Positions 48,217 through 55,802 of a stretch of DNA of 64,000 nucleotides are shown in pieces (position 1 is the first letter of the stretch; each line of letters starts with the position of its first letter). Location of the stretch: contig NZ_CP073721.1 in assembly GCF_025264685.1 (NCBI RefSeq), positions 6,713,501 through 6,777,500 on the forward strand, given 5' to 3'. The notes under the pieces are model-generated. The model saw only the letters and a list, made by a program, of their open reading frames with translations. It was not told the origin of the DNA and did no database searches. Both the position numbers and the translations under genes were made by a program. This DNA is from Dactylosporangium roseum. GTDB lineage: Bacteria > Actinomycetota > Actinomycetes > Mycobacteriales > Micromonosporaceae.

Positions 48217-49843
48217 ACGTCGTGCCCGCACCGGGGGCGCTGTCGACCGAGATCTCGCCGCCGTGACCCTCGACGATCGTCTTGGTGATGGCCAGGCCGA
48301 GTCCGGCGCCCTGCACGGCTTCGCGCACCGCGAACGTGCCGCGGAAGAACCGGGTGAACAGTTGTGGCTGTTCCTGGGGGTCGATGCCGACGCCGTTGTC
48401 CCGCACGGTGATCTCGACGTGGTCGCCGGCGGCGCGGGCGGTCAACTCGACGAGACCGCCCTCGGGCGTGAAGTTGACACCGTTGACCAGCAGGTTGACC
48501 AGCGCCCGCTCCAACTGCTCGCGGTCGGCCTCGACGGTGCCGAGCTGCCCCTCGACGGCCAGCACCAGCCGGTGACCGCGGCGCTTGGCACGCGGCTCGA
48601 CGGCGGCGTAGGCGGCGGACAGCACCTCGTGCACGCCGGTCTCGCACGGCTCCAGGTCGAAGACACCGGCCTCCACCTTCGAGATGGTCAGCAGGTCCTC
48701 GATCAGCGCGCGCAGCCGGTCGGCGTTGCGGCCGACGACCTCGAGCATGCGCGACTGCGCCGCGTTGAGCTCGCCGGCGTCGCCGGACGTGAGGACCTCC
48801 AGGTGCCCGATGACGTTGGTCAGCGGCGTGCGGAACTCGTGCGACACGGTCGCCACGAAGTCGCTCTTCGCCACGTCGAGCTCGCGCAGCCGGGACACCG
48901 CCTCGCGCTCGTGCTCGTACGCCTGGCGCAAGGCGTCCTCGGTGCGCTTGCGGTCGGTGATGTCGTGCACGAAGGCGTTGAACGTCCAGCCGAGCATCGG
49001 GTCGCGCACGGCCCAGGTGGCGAGCTCCACCGGGAACTCGTAGCCGTTGGCGTGCCAGGCGGAGATCTCGATGCGGTTGTCGAGGACCCGCTTCTCACCC
49101 GTCGTCAGGAAGCGGCCGACGCCGAGGTGGTGAGCCTCGCGGAAGCGCGGGGGCACGATCGTGTCGGCGAGTGACCGGCCGATCGCCTCCTCCCTGGACA
49201 GGCCGAAGACCTTCTCGGCCGCGGCGTTCCAGCCGGTGATCCGGCCGCCGTCGTCCATCGTGACGAATGCCTCGACGCAACTGTCGAGGATCCGTTCGAG
49301 CCGCTGCGCGCCGAACAGCAGCGCCTGCCGGGCGGTCATGCGGTCGGCGACCCGGCCGAGCTGCGTGCCGACGTCCGCCATGATCTCCAGCAGGCCGGGG
49401 TCGGGGTCGGCCGGCTCGTGCATGAAGAACTCGAGGACCGCGACCGTGAGCCCACCGGCGGTGACGGGGAAGGCGACGGCCGCGCCGACGCCCTCGACCG
49501 GGCCGCGCAGGAACCGTGCGCCGGTGGCGGCGTCGGGGATCCAGACCGGCTGCCCGGTGCGGGCCGCCTCGCCGACGACGCCCTCGCCCTGCGCCAAGAC
49601 GCGGTTGTCGCTGACCTCGCGCAGCGCGGCGAACTCGCCGGGCCGGTCCTCGTGCCACACGCCGGTGGAGACGAAGAGCCGCGGGTCGTTCTCGTGCGGA
49701 AGCCACATGTGCCCGGCCTGCCAGCCGGTCGCCTCGCACACCGCCCGGATCACCGGGAGCCCGGCGTCGATGATGTGGTCGGCCTCGTTCGCGATCCGGG
49801 TCGCCTCCTGCAACAGCGAGACGGCGACGAGTCCACGATCCAT
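48176..49843 (-). CDS. Sensor histidine kinase, GAF-PAS-HisKA-HATPase
   Basis: 555 residues from the ATG at 49843. A GAF domain (about 10-170), a PAS domain (about 185-305: GRITGWNAAAEKVFGLSREE), HisKA with phospho-His in FVATVSHEFRTPLTN, and HATPase_c with N box LVNLLVNGVNF, DNGVGI, and GAGLGLAI. There is no transmembrane segment, so a cytoplasmic sensor is expected. No receiver is attached. It overlaps the end of the glycosyltransferase gene; the single-domain regulator of that operon is a likely partner. Confidence 0.93.
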   Translation of the reverse strand: MDRGLVAVSLLQEATRIANEADHIIDAGLPVIRAVCEATGWQAGHMWLPHENDPRLFVSTGVWHEDRPGEFAALREVSDNRVLAQGEGVVGEAARTGQPVWIPDAATGARFLRGPVEGVGAAVAFPVTAGGLTVAVLEFFMHEPADPDPGLLEIMADVGTQLGRVADRMTARQALLFGAQRLERILDSCVEAFVTMDDGGRITGWNAAAEKVFGLSREEAIGRSLADTIVPPRFREAHHLGVGRFLTTGEKRVLDNRIEISAWHANGYEFPVELATWAVRDPMLGWTFNAFVHDITDRKRTEDALRQAYEHEREAVSRLRELDVAKSDFVATVSHEFRTPLTNVIGHLEVLTSGDAGELNAAQSRMLEVVGRNADRLRALIEDLLTISKVEAGVFDLEPCETGVHEVLSAAYAAVEPRAKRRGHRLVLAVEGQLGTVEADREQLERALVNLLVNGVNFTPEGGLVELTARAAGDHVEITVRDNGVGIDPQEQPQLFTRFFRGTFAVREAVQGAGLGLAITKTIVEGHGGEISVDSAPGAGTTFTIRIPRERPLWL

Positions 49844-49869
49844 CGGCACAACATTGATGCTAAAGGTCC

Positions 49870-49912
49870 GACCCGCCGCCGTTACCCCGTTTCGGGGGAA
49901 CGACGGCGGGTC
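49870..49912 (-). terminator. Hairpin between the PHP gene and the GAF-PAS kinase gene
   Basis: Arms GACCCGCCGCCGTTACCCC and GGGGAACGACGGCGGGTC pair with one mismatch and one bulge over about 18 positions. It lies 14 bases past the PHP stop and 26 bases before the kinase start on the same strand. Confidence 0.7.
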
Positions 49913-49926
49913 GGGCAGCACGGCGG

Positions 49927-50655
49927 TTACGCGGCGGCAGGAGTGTTGGCCACGGCGGTGACGATCTCCCGCACGTACCGGTAGACACCGACCTCACCGG
50001 CGCGGACCGCGTCGCTGGCGGGGACGAGCCGCACGCCGCCCTCGACACAGGCCTGGACCAGCCGCCGGCCGGGCAGGCGGTGCCGCTCGCTGATCTCGAT
50101 GACGGTGCCGTTGACGCGGCACGCCTCGACCAGTTCGGCGATCGACGCGTCCGGCACCGCCGACTCGTCGATGCCGGCGCGGGCCAGGAAGTCCAGGGGC
50201 CGGGCGAGACGGGTCGGCGCGTAGCGGGAGACCCGCTCGACGGCGAGCCCGGTGACGGCGACGACCTGGTCGATCACGTCGAGGGCGCGCATCGTGCCGT
50301 TGTCGATGAGACCGCGGACCGCGTCCGGGCTGAGCAGCCCGGCGGGCAACGGCAGGCGGTCGATGCCGACGGAGATGACCTCGAGCCCGTTGAGGTCGGA
50401 CGGGAAGGCGAGCCAGCCGTCGATGCCGATCGCCTCCACCTCGACGCCGCGGCGCAACACCACGTCGGTGCGCTGCTGCGCCCGCTGGATCGAGGCGAGA
50501 TACGGCGGGAGCCAGCTCGTGTCCGGGCCGACGCGATCCGCGAACGTGACCTCCGTCAGGCCGGCCTGCTCAGCGGCGGCGACGAGGACGCTGACGCTGT
50601 CACGGCCCGACGAGAACGCGGTGTGGACGTGGCCGTCGACGGAGAGGTCGATCAT
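49927..50655 (-). CDS. PHP domain metal-dependent hydrolase
   Basis: 242 residues. The N-terminal metal motif DGHVHTAFSSG near 7-17 and a Glu in GVEVEAIG near 70 are typical of PHP-family phosphoesterases such as histidinol phosphatase and related proteins. Further His ligands are few: one expected is in ISERHRLPG. The substrate is unknown. It is a single gene between two signalling gene pairs, with a terminator on each side. Confidence 0.85.
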   Translation of the reverse strand: MIDLSVDGHVHTAFSSGRDSVSVLVAAAEQAGLTEVTFADRVGPDTSWLPPYLASIQRAQQRTDVVLRRGVEVEAIGIDGWLAFPSDLNGLEVISVGIDRLPLPAGLLSPDAVRGLIDNGTMRALDVIDQVVAVTGLAVERVSRYAPTRLARPLDFLARAGIDESAVPDASIAELVEACRVNGTVIEISERHRLPGRRLVQACVEGGVRLVPASDAVRAGEVGVYRYVREIVTAVANTPAAA

Positions 50656-50680
50656 CTGGCGCTCATTTCTGGTACTGGTG

Positions 50681-50732
50681 GGCGGGACGCGTCTCAGAGT
50701 GCCGAGCGTCGGTCCTCCTCGGCGGTCCCGCC
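50681..50732 (-). terminator. Hairpin downstream of the OmpR-type regulator gene
   Basis: Outer arms GGCGGGAC and GTCCCGCC pair perfectly around a loop that can fold further (GCCGAGCGTCGGT). It begins 16 bases past the regulator's stop at 50748 and ends before the PHP start. Confidence 0.5.
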
Positions 50733-50747
50733 TGGGTGCCAGTTGGT

Positions 50748-51455
50748 TTATTCAGCGCGCTCCATGACCGGGCGGCGGTAGCGGTAGCCGAAGCCGCGCA
50801 CCGACTCGATCGGTGACGCGTCCGGATCGGTCCACCCGAGCTTGCGCCGCAGCCGCAGCACCGCGAACTTGACCCGCTCCGGCCCGATCCCGGTCGGGTC
50901 GTCCCACGCCTGCGCGAGCAGTTGGTTGGGCGACAGCACCGCGCCGGCGTGCCGCACGAGGACGTTGAGCAACCGGAACTCGGTGGGCGTCAGCCGAACC
51001 TCGTCGCCGGCGACGAACGTGCGCCGCGCCGCCGGGTCGATGCGCAGCACGCCGTCGTCGTAGACCTCGTCGGCCCACGACGCCGGGCCCGCGCTGCGTC
51101 GCAGCAGTGCCTCGACCCGCGCCACCAGCTCGGCGTTGGTGAACGGCTTGGTGAGGTAGTCGTCGGCACCGCCCCGCAGTCCCCGCACCTTGTCCGACTC
51201 CTGTCCGTGCGCGGTGAGCAGCAGCACCGGGACGTCACTGACGTCGCGGAGCCGCTCCAGGACCTGCCAGCCGTCCATCCCGGGCAGGCCGATGTCGAGG
51301 ATCACCAACTCCGGGCGCTCGGTGTACGCGTCGCGCAAGCCGCTGCGGCCGTCCTTCGCGTGCGCGACCTGATGGCCGGCCCGTGTGAGCAGCAGACGCA
51401 GTGCCATGGCGATATCCGGATCGTCCTCGACGACAAGAAGTCGGCTCACGATCAT
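50748..51455 (-). CDS. OmpR/PhoB-family response regulator
   Basis: 235 residues. Receiver (1-120): VVEDDPD, phosphoacceptor Asp in VILDIGLPGMDG, LLTAHG, and DDYLTKPF. The winged-helix DNA-binding domain (about 135-230) has RLTPTEFRLLNVLVRHAG and a C-terminal IESVRGFGYRYR. It acts as a transcription factor downstream of the adjacent PAS kinase, whose stop overlaps this start (ATGA), so the pair is translationally coupled. Target genes are unknown. Confidence 0.94.
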   Translation of the reverse strand: MIVSRLLVVEDDPDIAMALRLLLTRAGHQVAHAKDGRSGLRDAYTERPELVILDIGLPGMDGWQVLERLRDVSDVPVLLLTAHGQESDKVRGLRGGADDYLTKPFTNAELVARVEALLRRSAGPASWADEVYDDGVLRIDPAARRTFVAGDEVRLTPTEFRLLNVLVRHAGAVLSPNQLLAQAWDDPTGIGPERVKFAVLRLRRKLGWTDPDASPIESVRGFGYRYRRPVMERAE

Positions 51456-53392
51456 CCCCCATTCCGTGCCGGTCGCGTGGGCAACGACAGCGTGACCGTC
51501 GTGCCGACCCCTTCAGTACTGGCAACGCTGATGCTGCCGCCGTGCAGTTCGACGATGGCCCGGCTCACGACCAACCCCAGCCCGGTGCCGGGCATCACCT
51601 GGCGCCCGACGGCGGCCGTCACGTTCGAGCCGCGGAAGAAGGCGCTGAAGAGCCGTGGCAGGTCGGCGGCGGGGATCCCGACGCCCGAGTCGGCCACGGC
51701 GATCGTCCAGCCGTCGTCGGCCGGACCGGCCCGCACGGTCACCCGGCCGCCGCTCGGCGTGAACTTGACCGCGTTGCTCACCAGGTTGTCGACGACCTGG
51801 TGGACGCGGGTGTCGTCACAGACGAGATCCGGCCCGTCGGCGCAGTCGAGGGTCAGCTCGAGGCCGGCCGCCAGCGCCGCCGGGATGCGCTCGGTGACGG
51901 CCGCCGCCAGCAGCTCCGGCAGCCGGGTCGGCACCGGCTTGAGCTGCAGGGTGCGCGCCTCCAGCCGGGACAGCAGCAACAGGTCCTCGATGAGCCGCAG
52001 CAGGCGGTTGGCGTTGCGGTCGATCACGTCGAGGTACGTGCGCTGGTCCTCGGAGAGTGCGCCGCTGGTGGCGTCGCCGAGCAGGTGCGAGAAGGCCACC
52101 ACCGACGACAGCGGGCCGCGCAGCTCGTGCGCGACCGTCGCGACGAACTCGTTGTTCATGGCGGTCGCCTCGGCCAGCGCCTGGTTGCGTTCCTCAAGCC
52201 CGCGGCTGCGCTCCTCCAGCCCGCGCCGCACCGCCACCCGAGCGGTGACGTCCCGCAGGTGGATGAGCGTGCCGCCGTCCGCCTCGCCGGGGCAGGTGAC
52301 CGGGACCAGGTCGAGCTCCAGGACACGGCCGTCCTCGAAGGCGAGCTCCTCCCCCACGACCGCGCGGCGGCTGCGGAAGCCTTGGCGCAACCGGTCCACC
52401 CGGGCGGTGTCGGGGCCGAGCCGCGCGAGGGATCGGGCGATGACCGCGGACCAGTCGAACGGCGCCGGGTCGTCGGGGTCGTGCTCCGGGCTGACGTCGA
52501 GCATCCCGGTGTCGAGCAGGCGGTGCGCGGCGCGGTTGGCGAGGCTGACCCGGCCCTCGGCGTCGAGCATCAGCAGCCCGTCGCCCATCGTCTCGACCAA
52601 CCGTGCCAGGCGCTGCTGCTCGACCCGGGCGGCGCGCTCGGTCTCCCGCTGCCGCGTGACGTCGAGCCCGAAGAAGACGACGGCGCCGACCTGGGCGTCT
52701 TCGACGAAGCTGCGGGCGGCGACCTCGATCGTGCGCCACCGGCCGTGGACCGTGCAGACCCGCAGATCCACGGTCCGCTCCGGGTGGCGGCCGGTGCAGC
52801 AGGAGAGGAACATGCCGACGGCCGCGGGCCGGTCGTCGGGGTGGATCAGGTCGAGGACGCGGAAGTCGGGCGGGCTGTGCCGGTCGTAGCCCAGCACGGT
52901 GGTGAACGAGTCGGACAGCGCGCTCCAGCCCCGGGCCGGGTCGACGAGGAGGATCATCGCCCGCGCGCCGGTGGTGATCGCCCACGCCAGCGGAGAGCCG
53001 AGCATCGGCGGTGGCGGCACCGCGTGGCACGGCTGCGCGAGCGCCCGGTCGGCGGCGGCGGCGATCTCACTCGCGGCGGGGAGCAGCTCCGCACGGGCGG
53101 GCGCGGCACTGAACTCGACCCGCAGCTCTTGGCCCCACTGCGCGGGACCGACCGGCAGCCGCTCCAGAAGGTCGAGGTCGCCGAGGACCGGGGCGAGCGC
53201 GGGGACGATGCCCGCGGTGCGCACCCCCGAGAAGCCGCGCAGCTCGGCCACGAGCCGCTGCGCGTCCACCACGGTGGCCGCGTTCGCCGCACGGACCACC
53301 AGGTCGACCACGGCGCCTTCGATCAGGCTCGTGTCGACCAGGCGGTCGGTTTCTCCACGCAAAGCTCTCCTCACCGGCAGCCTTTGCGACAT
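51452..53392 (-). CDS. PAS-PAS-HisKA-HATPase histidine kinase
   Basis: 646 residues from the ATG at 53392. An N-terminal region of unknown fold (about 20-120, ANTAR-less and ligand-binding-like), PAS domains (about 135-245 and 260-390), HisKA with phospho-His in FVATVAHELRGPLSS, and HATPase_c with LVSNAVKFTPSGG, DSGVGI and GTGLGL. It has no transmembrane helix. It is coupled to the OmpR regulator. The start lies next to a possible promoter for the divergent kinase-like gene. Confidence 0.93.
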   Translation of the reverse strand: MSQRLPVRRALRGETDRLVDTSLIEGAVVDLVVRAANAATVVDAQRLVAELRGFSGVRTAGIVPALAPVLGDLDLLERLPVGPAQWGQELRVEFSAAPARAELLPAASEIAAAADRALAQPCHAVPPPPMLGSPLAWAITTGARAMILLVDPARGWSALSDSFTTVLGYDRHSPPDFRVLDLIHPDDRPAAVGMFLSCCTGRHPERTVDLRVCTVHGRWRTIEVAARSFVEDAQVGAVVFFGLDVTRQRETERAARVEQQRLARLVETMGDGLLMLDAEGRVSLANRAAHRLLDTGMLDVSPEHDPDDPAPFDWSAVIARSLARLGPDTARVDRLRQGFRSRRAVVGEELAFEDGRVLELDLVPVTCPGEADGGTLIHLRDVTARVAVRRGLEERSRGLEERNQALAEATAMNNEFVATVAHELRGPLSSVVAFSHLLGDATSGALSEDQRTYLDVIDRNANRLLRLIEDLLLLSRLEARTLQLKPVPTRLPELLAAAVTERIPAALAAGLELTLDCADGPDLVCDDTRVHQVVDNLVSNAVKFTPSGGRVTVRAGPADDGWTIAVADSGVGIPAADLPRLFSAFFRGSNVTAAVGRQVMPGTGLGLVVSRAIVELHGGSISVASTEGVGTTVTLSLPTRPARNGG

Positions 53393-53423
53393 TTGACGCT
53401 TACTGTCGGTACACGCATATCCT
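53393..53423 (+). promoter_or_regulatory. Possible sigma-70-type promoter for the degenerate kinase gene
   Basis: TTGACG (53393-53398) and TATCCT (53418-53423) are separated by 19 bases, a little longer than usual. The site lies between divergent genes and abuts the PAS kinase start. It is suggestive only. Confidence 0.3.
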
Positions 53424-53470
53424 ACGCAATGTAATGACATGTCCTGTAACGTTTCCGGAGGACCGAGCAG

Positions 53471-54475
53471 GTGCTCATCAGTGGCGGACCGGTTGACATA
53501 GCGATCGACGATCGCGGCGTCGTCTGCTCGTGGCCCTCGGAGGCGGCGAAGCTGTTCGGTTACGAACGACAGCGCGCGCTCGGCAGCCGGTTCACCGAGC
53601 TGATCCTCCCGGCGCGCCTGCGCGACGTCGCGGTCCCGCCCGGCACCGCGTTCGACGTGCCGGCCGTGCACCGGGACGGGCACGAGCTGCGGATCTCGCT
53701 CACGCTCCAGGACGGGCACGGCCTGGTCCAGCAGCTCGCCGAGCGGACACCGCCCGACCTCGAGCTGTTCCTGCGGGCGGAGCGGGCCACCGCGGACCAC
53801 GACCTCCAGGAGCGCCACCGGCTGCTGACCGAGCTGTCGGACCTGCGCACCGAGTTCATCCGGGTCGCCTCCCACGAGCTGCGCACGCCGCTGACGTCGA
53901 TCATCACGTTCGCCACGATGCTCGAGGCCGGCGACGACGTGGTCGCGCTGGACCCGACCGACCGGCAGTCCGCGCTCGGCGTCATCCGCCGCAACGCCGA
54001 GCGCATGCAACTCCTCGTCGCCGACCTGATGCTGCTCACCCAGCTAGAGACCGCCGAGACGCCGCTGGAGCGGGCGCCGGTCGACCTGACCGCGCTGCTG
54101 ACCTCGCTGAGCACGGAGGCCGTGGTCGGTCCGGGCCCGGAGCTGCGCGGTGACGACGCCCTGCTGCAGCAGCTCTTCCACACCGCCGTCGCGGTCGCGG
54201 CGATCGTCGACGACACCGACCGTCCGGTGTCCGTCGAGGCGTACCACGAACCGGGACGGTGGACGATCCGGGTCGCCGCCCGGACGGCCGTCGCGCTCAC
54301 CGCCGAGCGCCTGCTGTCGATGCGCATCCCGCACCCCGAGCACCCCGGCGAGCACCGCACCGGCGCGCTCGCGCTCATGCTCGGCCGGGAGATCGCCGCC
54401 CGCCACGGCGGCGCCATGGCCACGGCGGTCGACCGGCACGGCGTCACGGTCCGCGTCACGCTCCCGGACGCGTGA
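53471..54475 (+). CDS. PAS-HisKA protein with degenerate ATPase domain (pseudo-histidine kinase)
   Basis: 334 residues from a GTG at 53471. A PAS-like domain (1-95: DDRGVVCSWPSEAAKLFGY) is followed by an intact HisKA helix pair with phospho-His in FIRVASHELRTPLTSI. The C-terminal half keeps the approximate length of HATPase_c but lacks its motifs: LFHTAVAVAAIV stands where the Asn of the N box should be, no DxGxG is present, and GALALMLGREIA replaces GxGLGLxI. The final strand (TVRVTLP) survives. It is unlikely to bind ATP. It is followed by a NarL-type regulator. Confidence 0.88.
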   Translation: MLISGGPVDIAIDDRGVVCSWPSEAAKLFGYERQRALGSRFTELILPARLRDVAVPPGTAFDVPAVHRDGHELRISLTLQDGHGLVQQLAERTPPDLELFLRAERATADHDLQERHRLLTELSDLRTEFIRVASHELRTPLTSIITFATMLEAGDDVVALDPTDRQSALGVIRRNAERMQLLVADLMLLTQLETAETPLERAPVDLTALLTSLSTEAVVGPGPELRGDDALLQQLFHTAVAVAAIVDDTDRPVSVEAYHEPGRWTIRVAARTAVALTAERLLSMRIPHPEHPGEHRTGALALMLGREIAARHGGAMATAVDRHGVTVRVTLPDA

Positions 54476-54520
54476 CGGGCAGGCCCGGCATCTGGCGAAC
54501 GGCGCCGGCCGCCGCCCAAC

Positions 54521-54560
54521 CGGTGTCCACCGGTGTCCGCCGCTGTCCACCGGTGTCCGC
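54521..54560. repeat. Four phased 10-bp repeats upstream of the NarL-type regulator
   Basis: Consecutive decamers CGGTGTCCAC, CGGTGTCCGC, CGCTGTCCAC, CGGTGTCCGC, i.e. a 20-base unit repeated twice with one mismatch. The spacing equals one helical turn. They lie 145-184 bases upstream of the regulator gene start and 46 bases after the degenerate kinase stop. Confidence 0.8.
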
Positions 54561-54704
54561 TTGTCCTCCGGTGCAGCTCGGGTGCCGACGAGCGCAGCTC
54601 CAGTGCAGCATCTGCCGCTCCGCCGACCCGGCTGCGACGCTTGTCGGGCAACGATTTCCCGTAAACGTGCAGGCCACGGCACACCCCATCGGCAAGGAGC
54701 CCAG

Positions 54705-55340
54705 ATGACGATCCGGCTGGTCGCCGTCGACGAACATGTACTGCTCCGGCTCGGTCTCAACCGTGTCGTGGCCACCGTCCCCGACATCACGCTCGTCGGC
54801 GAGGCCGGCAACGCCGCCGACGCCGAACGTGTCGTCGCCGAGGCGAAGGCCGACGTGGTCACGATCGACGCGTCGCTGGCCGACACCGACGGCATCAGCC
54901 TGGCCCGCCGCCTCCGTGCCGGCAGCCCGGACCTCGGCGTCGTGCTGCTGAGCGCGGTCAGCGACGACAACCTGCTCTACCGGGCGCTCGACGCCGGCCT
55001 GTCCGCCTACGTCACCAAGGCGGCGCCGATCTCGTCCGTCCTCGCCGCGATCCGGCACGCCGCCGTCGCGCCCCACTCGTTCACCGCGCCCGGCCTGTCC
55101 TCGGCGCTGCCCCGCCGCCGCGGGCAGTCCGGCCTGCTGAGCCAGCGCGAGCAGGAGGTGCTGTCGCTGATGCGCGACGGGCTCAGCCTGCCGGCCATCG
55201 CCCAGCGCCTGTCCGTCTCCGAGGCCACGGTCAAGACGTACGTCTCCCGCCTGTACAGCAAGCTGCGCGTGAACAATCGCTCGCAGGCGCTCATGGCCGC
55301 CGTCAACCAGGGGCTGCTGGTCTCGGTGGACGCCGCCTGA
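54705..55340 (+). CDS. NarL/FixJ-family response regulator
   Basis: 211 residues from the ATG at 54705 with AAGGAG upstream. Receiver (1-120): acidic pair in AVDEH, phosphoacceptor Asp in VVTIDASLADTDG, Ser at the switch position (LLSAVSD), and Lys in YVTKAAP. The LuxR-type helix-turn-helix (about 145-205) reads LSQREQEVLSLMRDGLS and then SVSEATVKTYVSRLYSKL. It is a DNA-binding regulator; its partner may be the preceding PAS-HisKA protein or another kinase. Confidence 0.93.
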   Translation: MTIRLVAVDEHVLLRLGLNRVVATVPDITLVGEAGNAADAERVVAEAKADVVTIDASLADTDGISLARRLRAGSPDLGVVLLSAVSDDNLLYRALDAGLSAYVTKAAPISSVLAAIRHAAVAPHSFTAPGLSSALPRRRGQSGLLSQREQEVLSLMRDGLSLPAIAQRLSVSEATVKTYVSRLYSKLRVNNRSQALMAAVNQGLLVSVDAA

Positions 55341-55357
55341 GACGGCGCTCCGCCTCG

Positions 55358-55388
55358 GCGCGGTCCGGCGACTTCCGCCGGGCCGCGC
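55358..55388. terminator. Hairpin between convergent regulator and pilin genes
   Basis: GCGCGGTCCGGCG and CGCCGGGCCGCGC form a 13-base stem with one G-T pair and a five-base loop, 17 bases after the regulator stop. Confidence 0.7.
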
Positions 55389-55415
55389 TGTCGCGTTTGG
55401 TGCGGCTCCGCTCGG

Positions 55416-55565
55416 TCACCACGTCGACGCGTCACCGCCGAACAGGGTGAGCGCGGCGACCACCGTCATCCCGGCAAGGACGGCCCCGAGACCGTACTCC
55501 ACGGTGGCGGCACCTCGGTCGCCGCTGAGCGAGCGGGCGCGCAGCTTCGCGAGCAGGTTCGTCAT
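55416..55565 (-). CDS. Flp/DUF4244-like pilin
   Basis: 49 residues from the ATG at 55565. A short basic N-terminus (MTNLLAKLRARSLSGDRG) leads to AATVEYGLGAVLAGMTVVAA, matching the Glu-Tyr pair and hydrophobic helix of Flp-type pilins and the related actinobacterial DUF4244 family. Processing would be expected near the Gly-Ala junction. No tad assembly genes (ATPase, TadB/C, prepilin peptidase) lie in the window. The IS insertion begins 106 bases upstream of its start. Confidence 0.75.
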   Translation of the reverse strand: MTNLLAKLRARSLSGDRGAATVEYGLGAVLAGMTVVAALTLFGGDASTW

Positions 55566-55741
55566 CGGGGATACTCCTTCACGGCACGGGTGACTTTTGG
55601 TAGTCACATCATGACTTCAAGTAGCTGCCAGGTCTGTCGCGCACGGGTGTCGACCCGGCGGATGATCACCCAAGACCGGGAAGTTAAGTCGTGAGGGTTG
55701 CTGTCAAGGGTGTGTGGTTGCGGTGTGGTGGGGTGATAAGG

Positions 55742-55802
55742 CAACGGGACTCCGGTAGAACAGGCAGTCGATCAAGATCAGCCTGTGGGGGGAGTCCCGT
55801 TG
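55742..55802 (+). promoter_or_regulatory. Inverted repeat over the transposase start (possible translation block)
   Basis: CAACGGGACTCC (55742-55753) and GGAGTCCCGTTG (55791-55802) are a perfect 12-base inverted repeat with a 37-base loop. The right arm covers the purine tract GGGGGGAG and a TTG at 55800, the best-placed ribosome site and start. A read-through transcript would fold and hide the start, whereas a transcript starting inside the loop would not. Confidence 0.7.
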
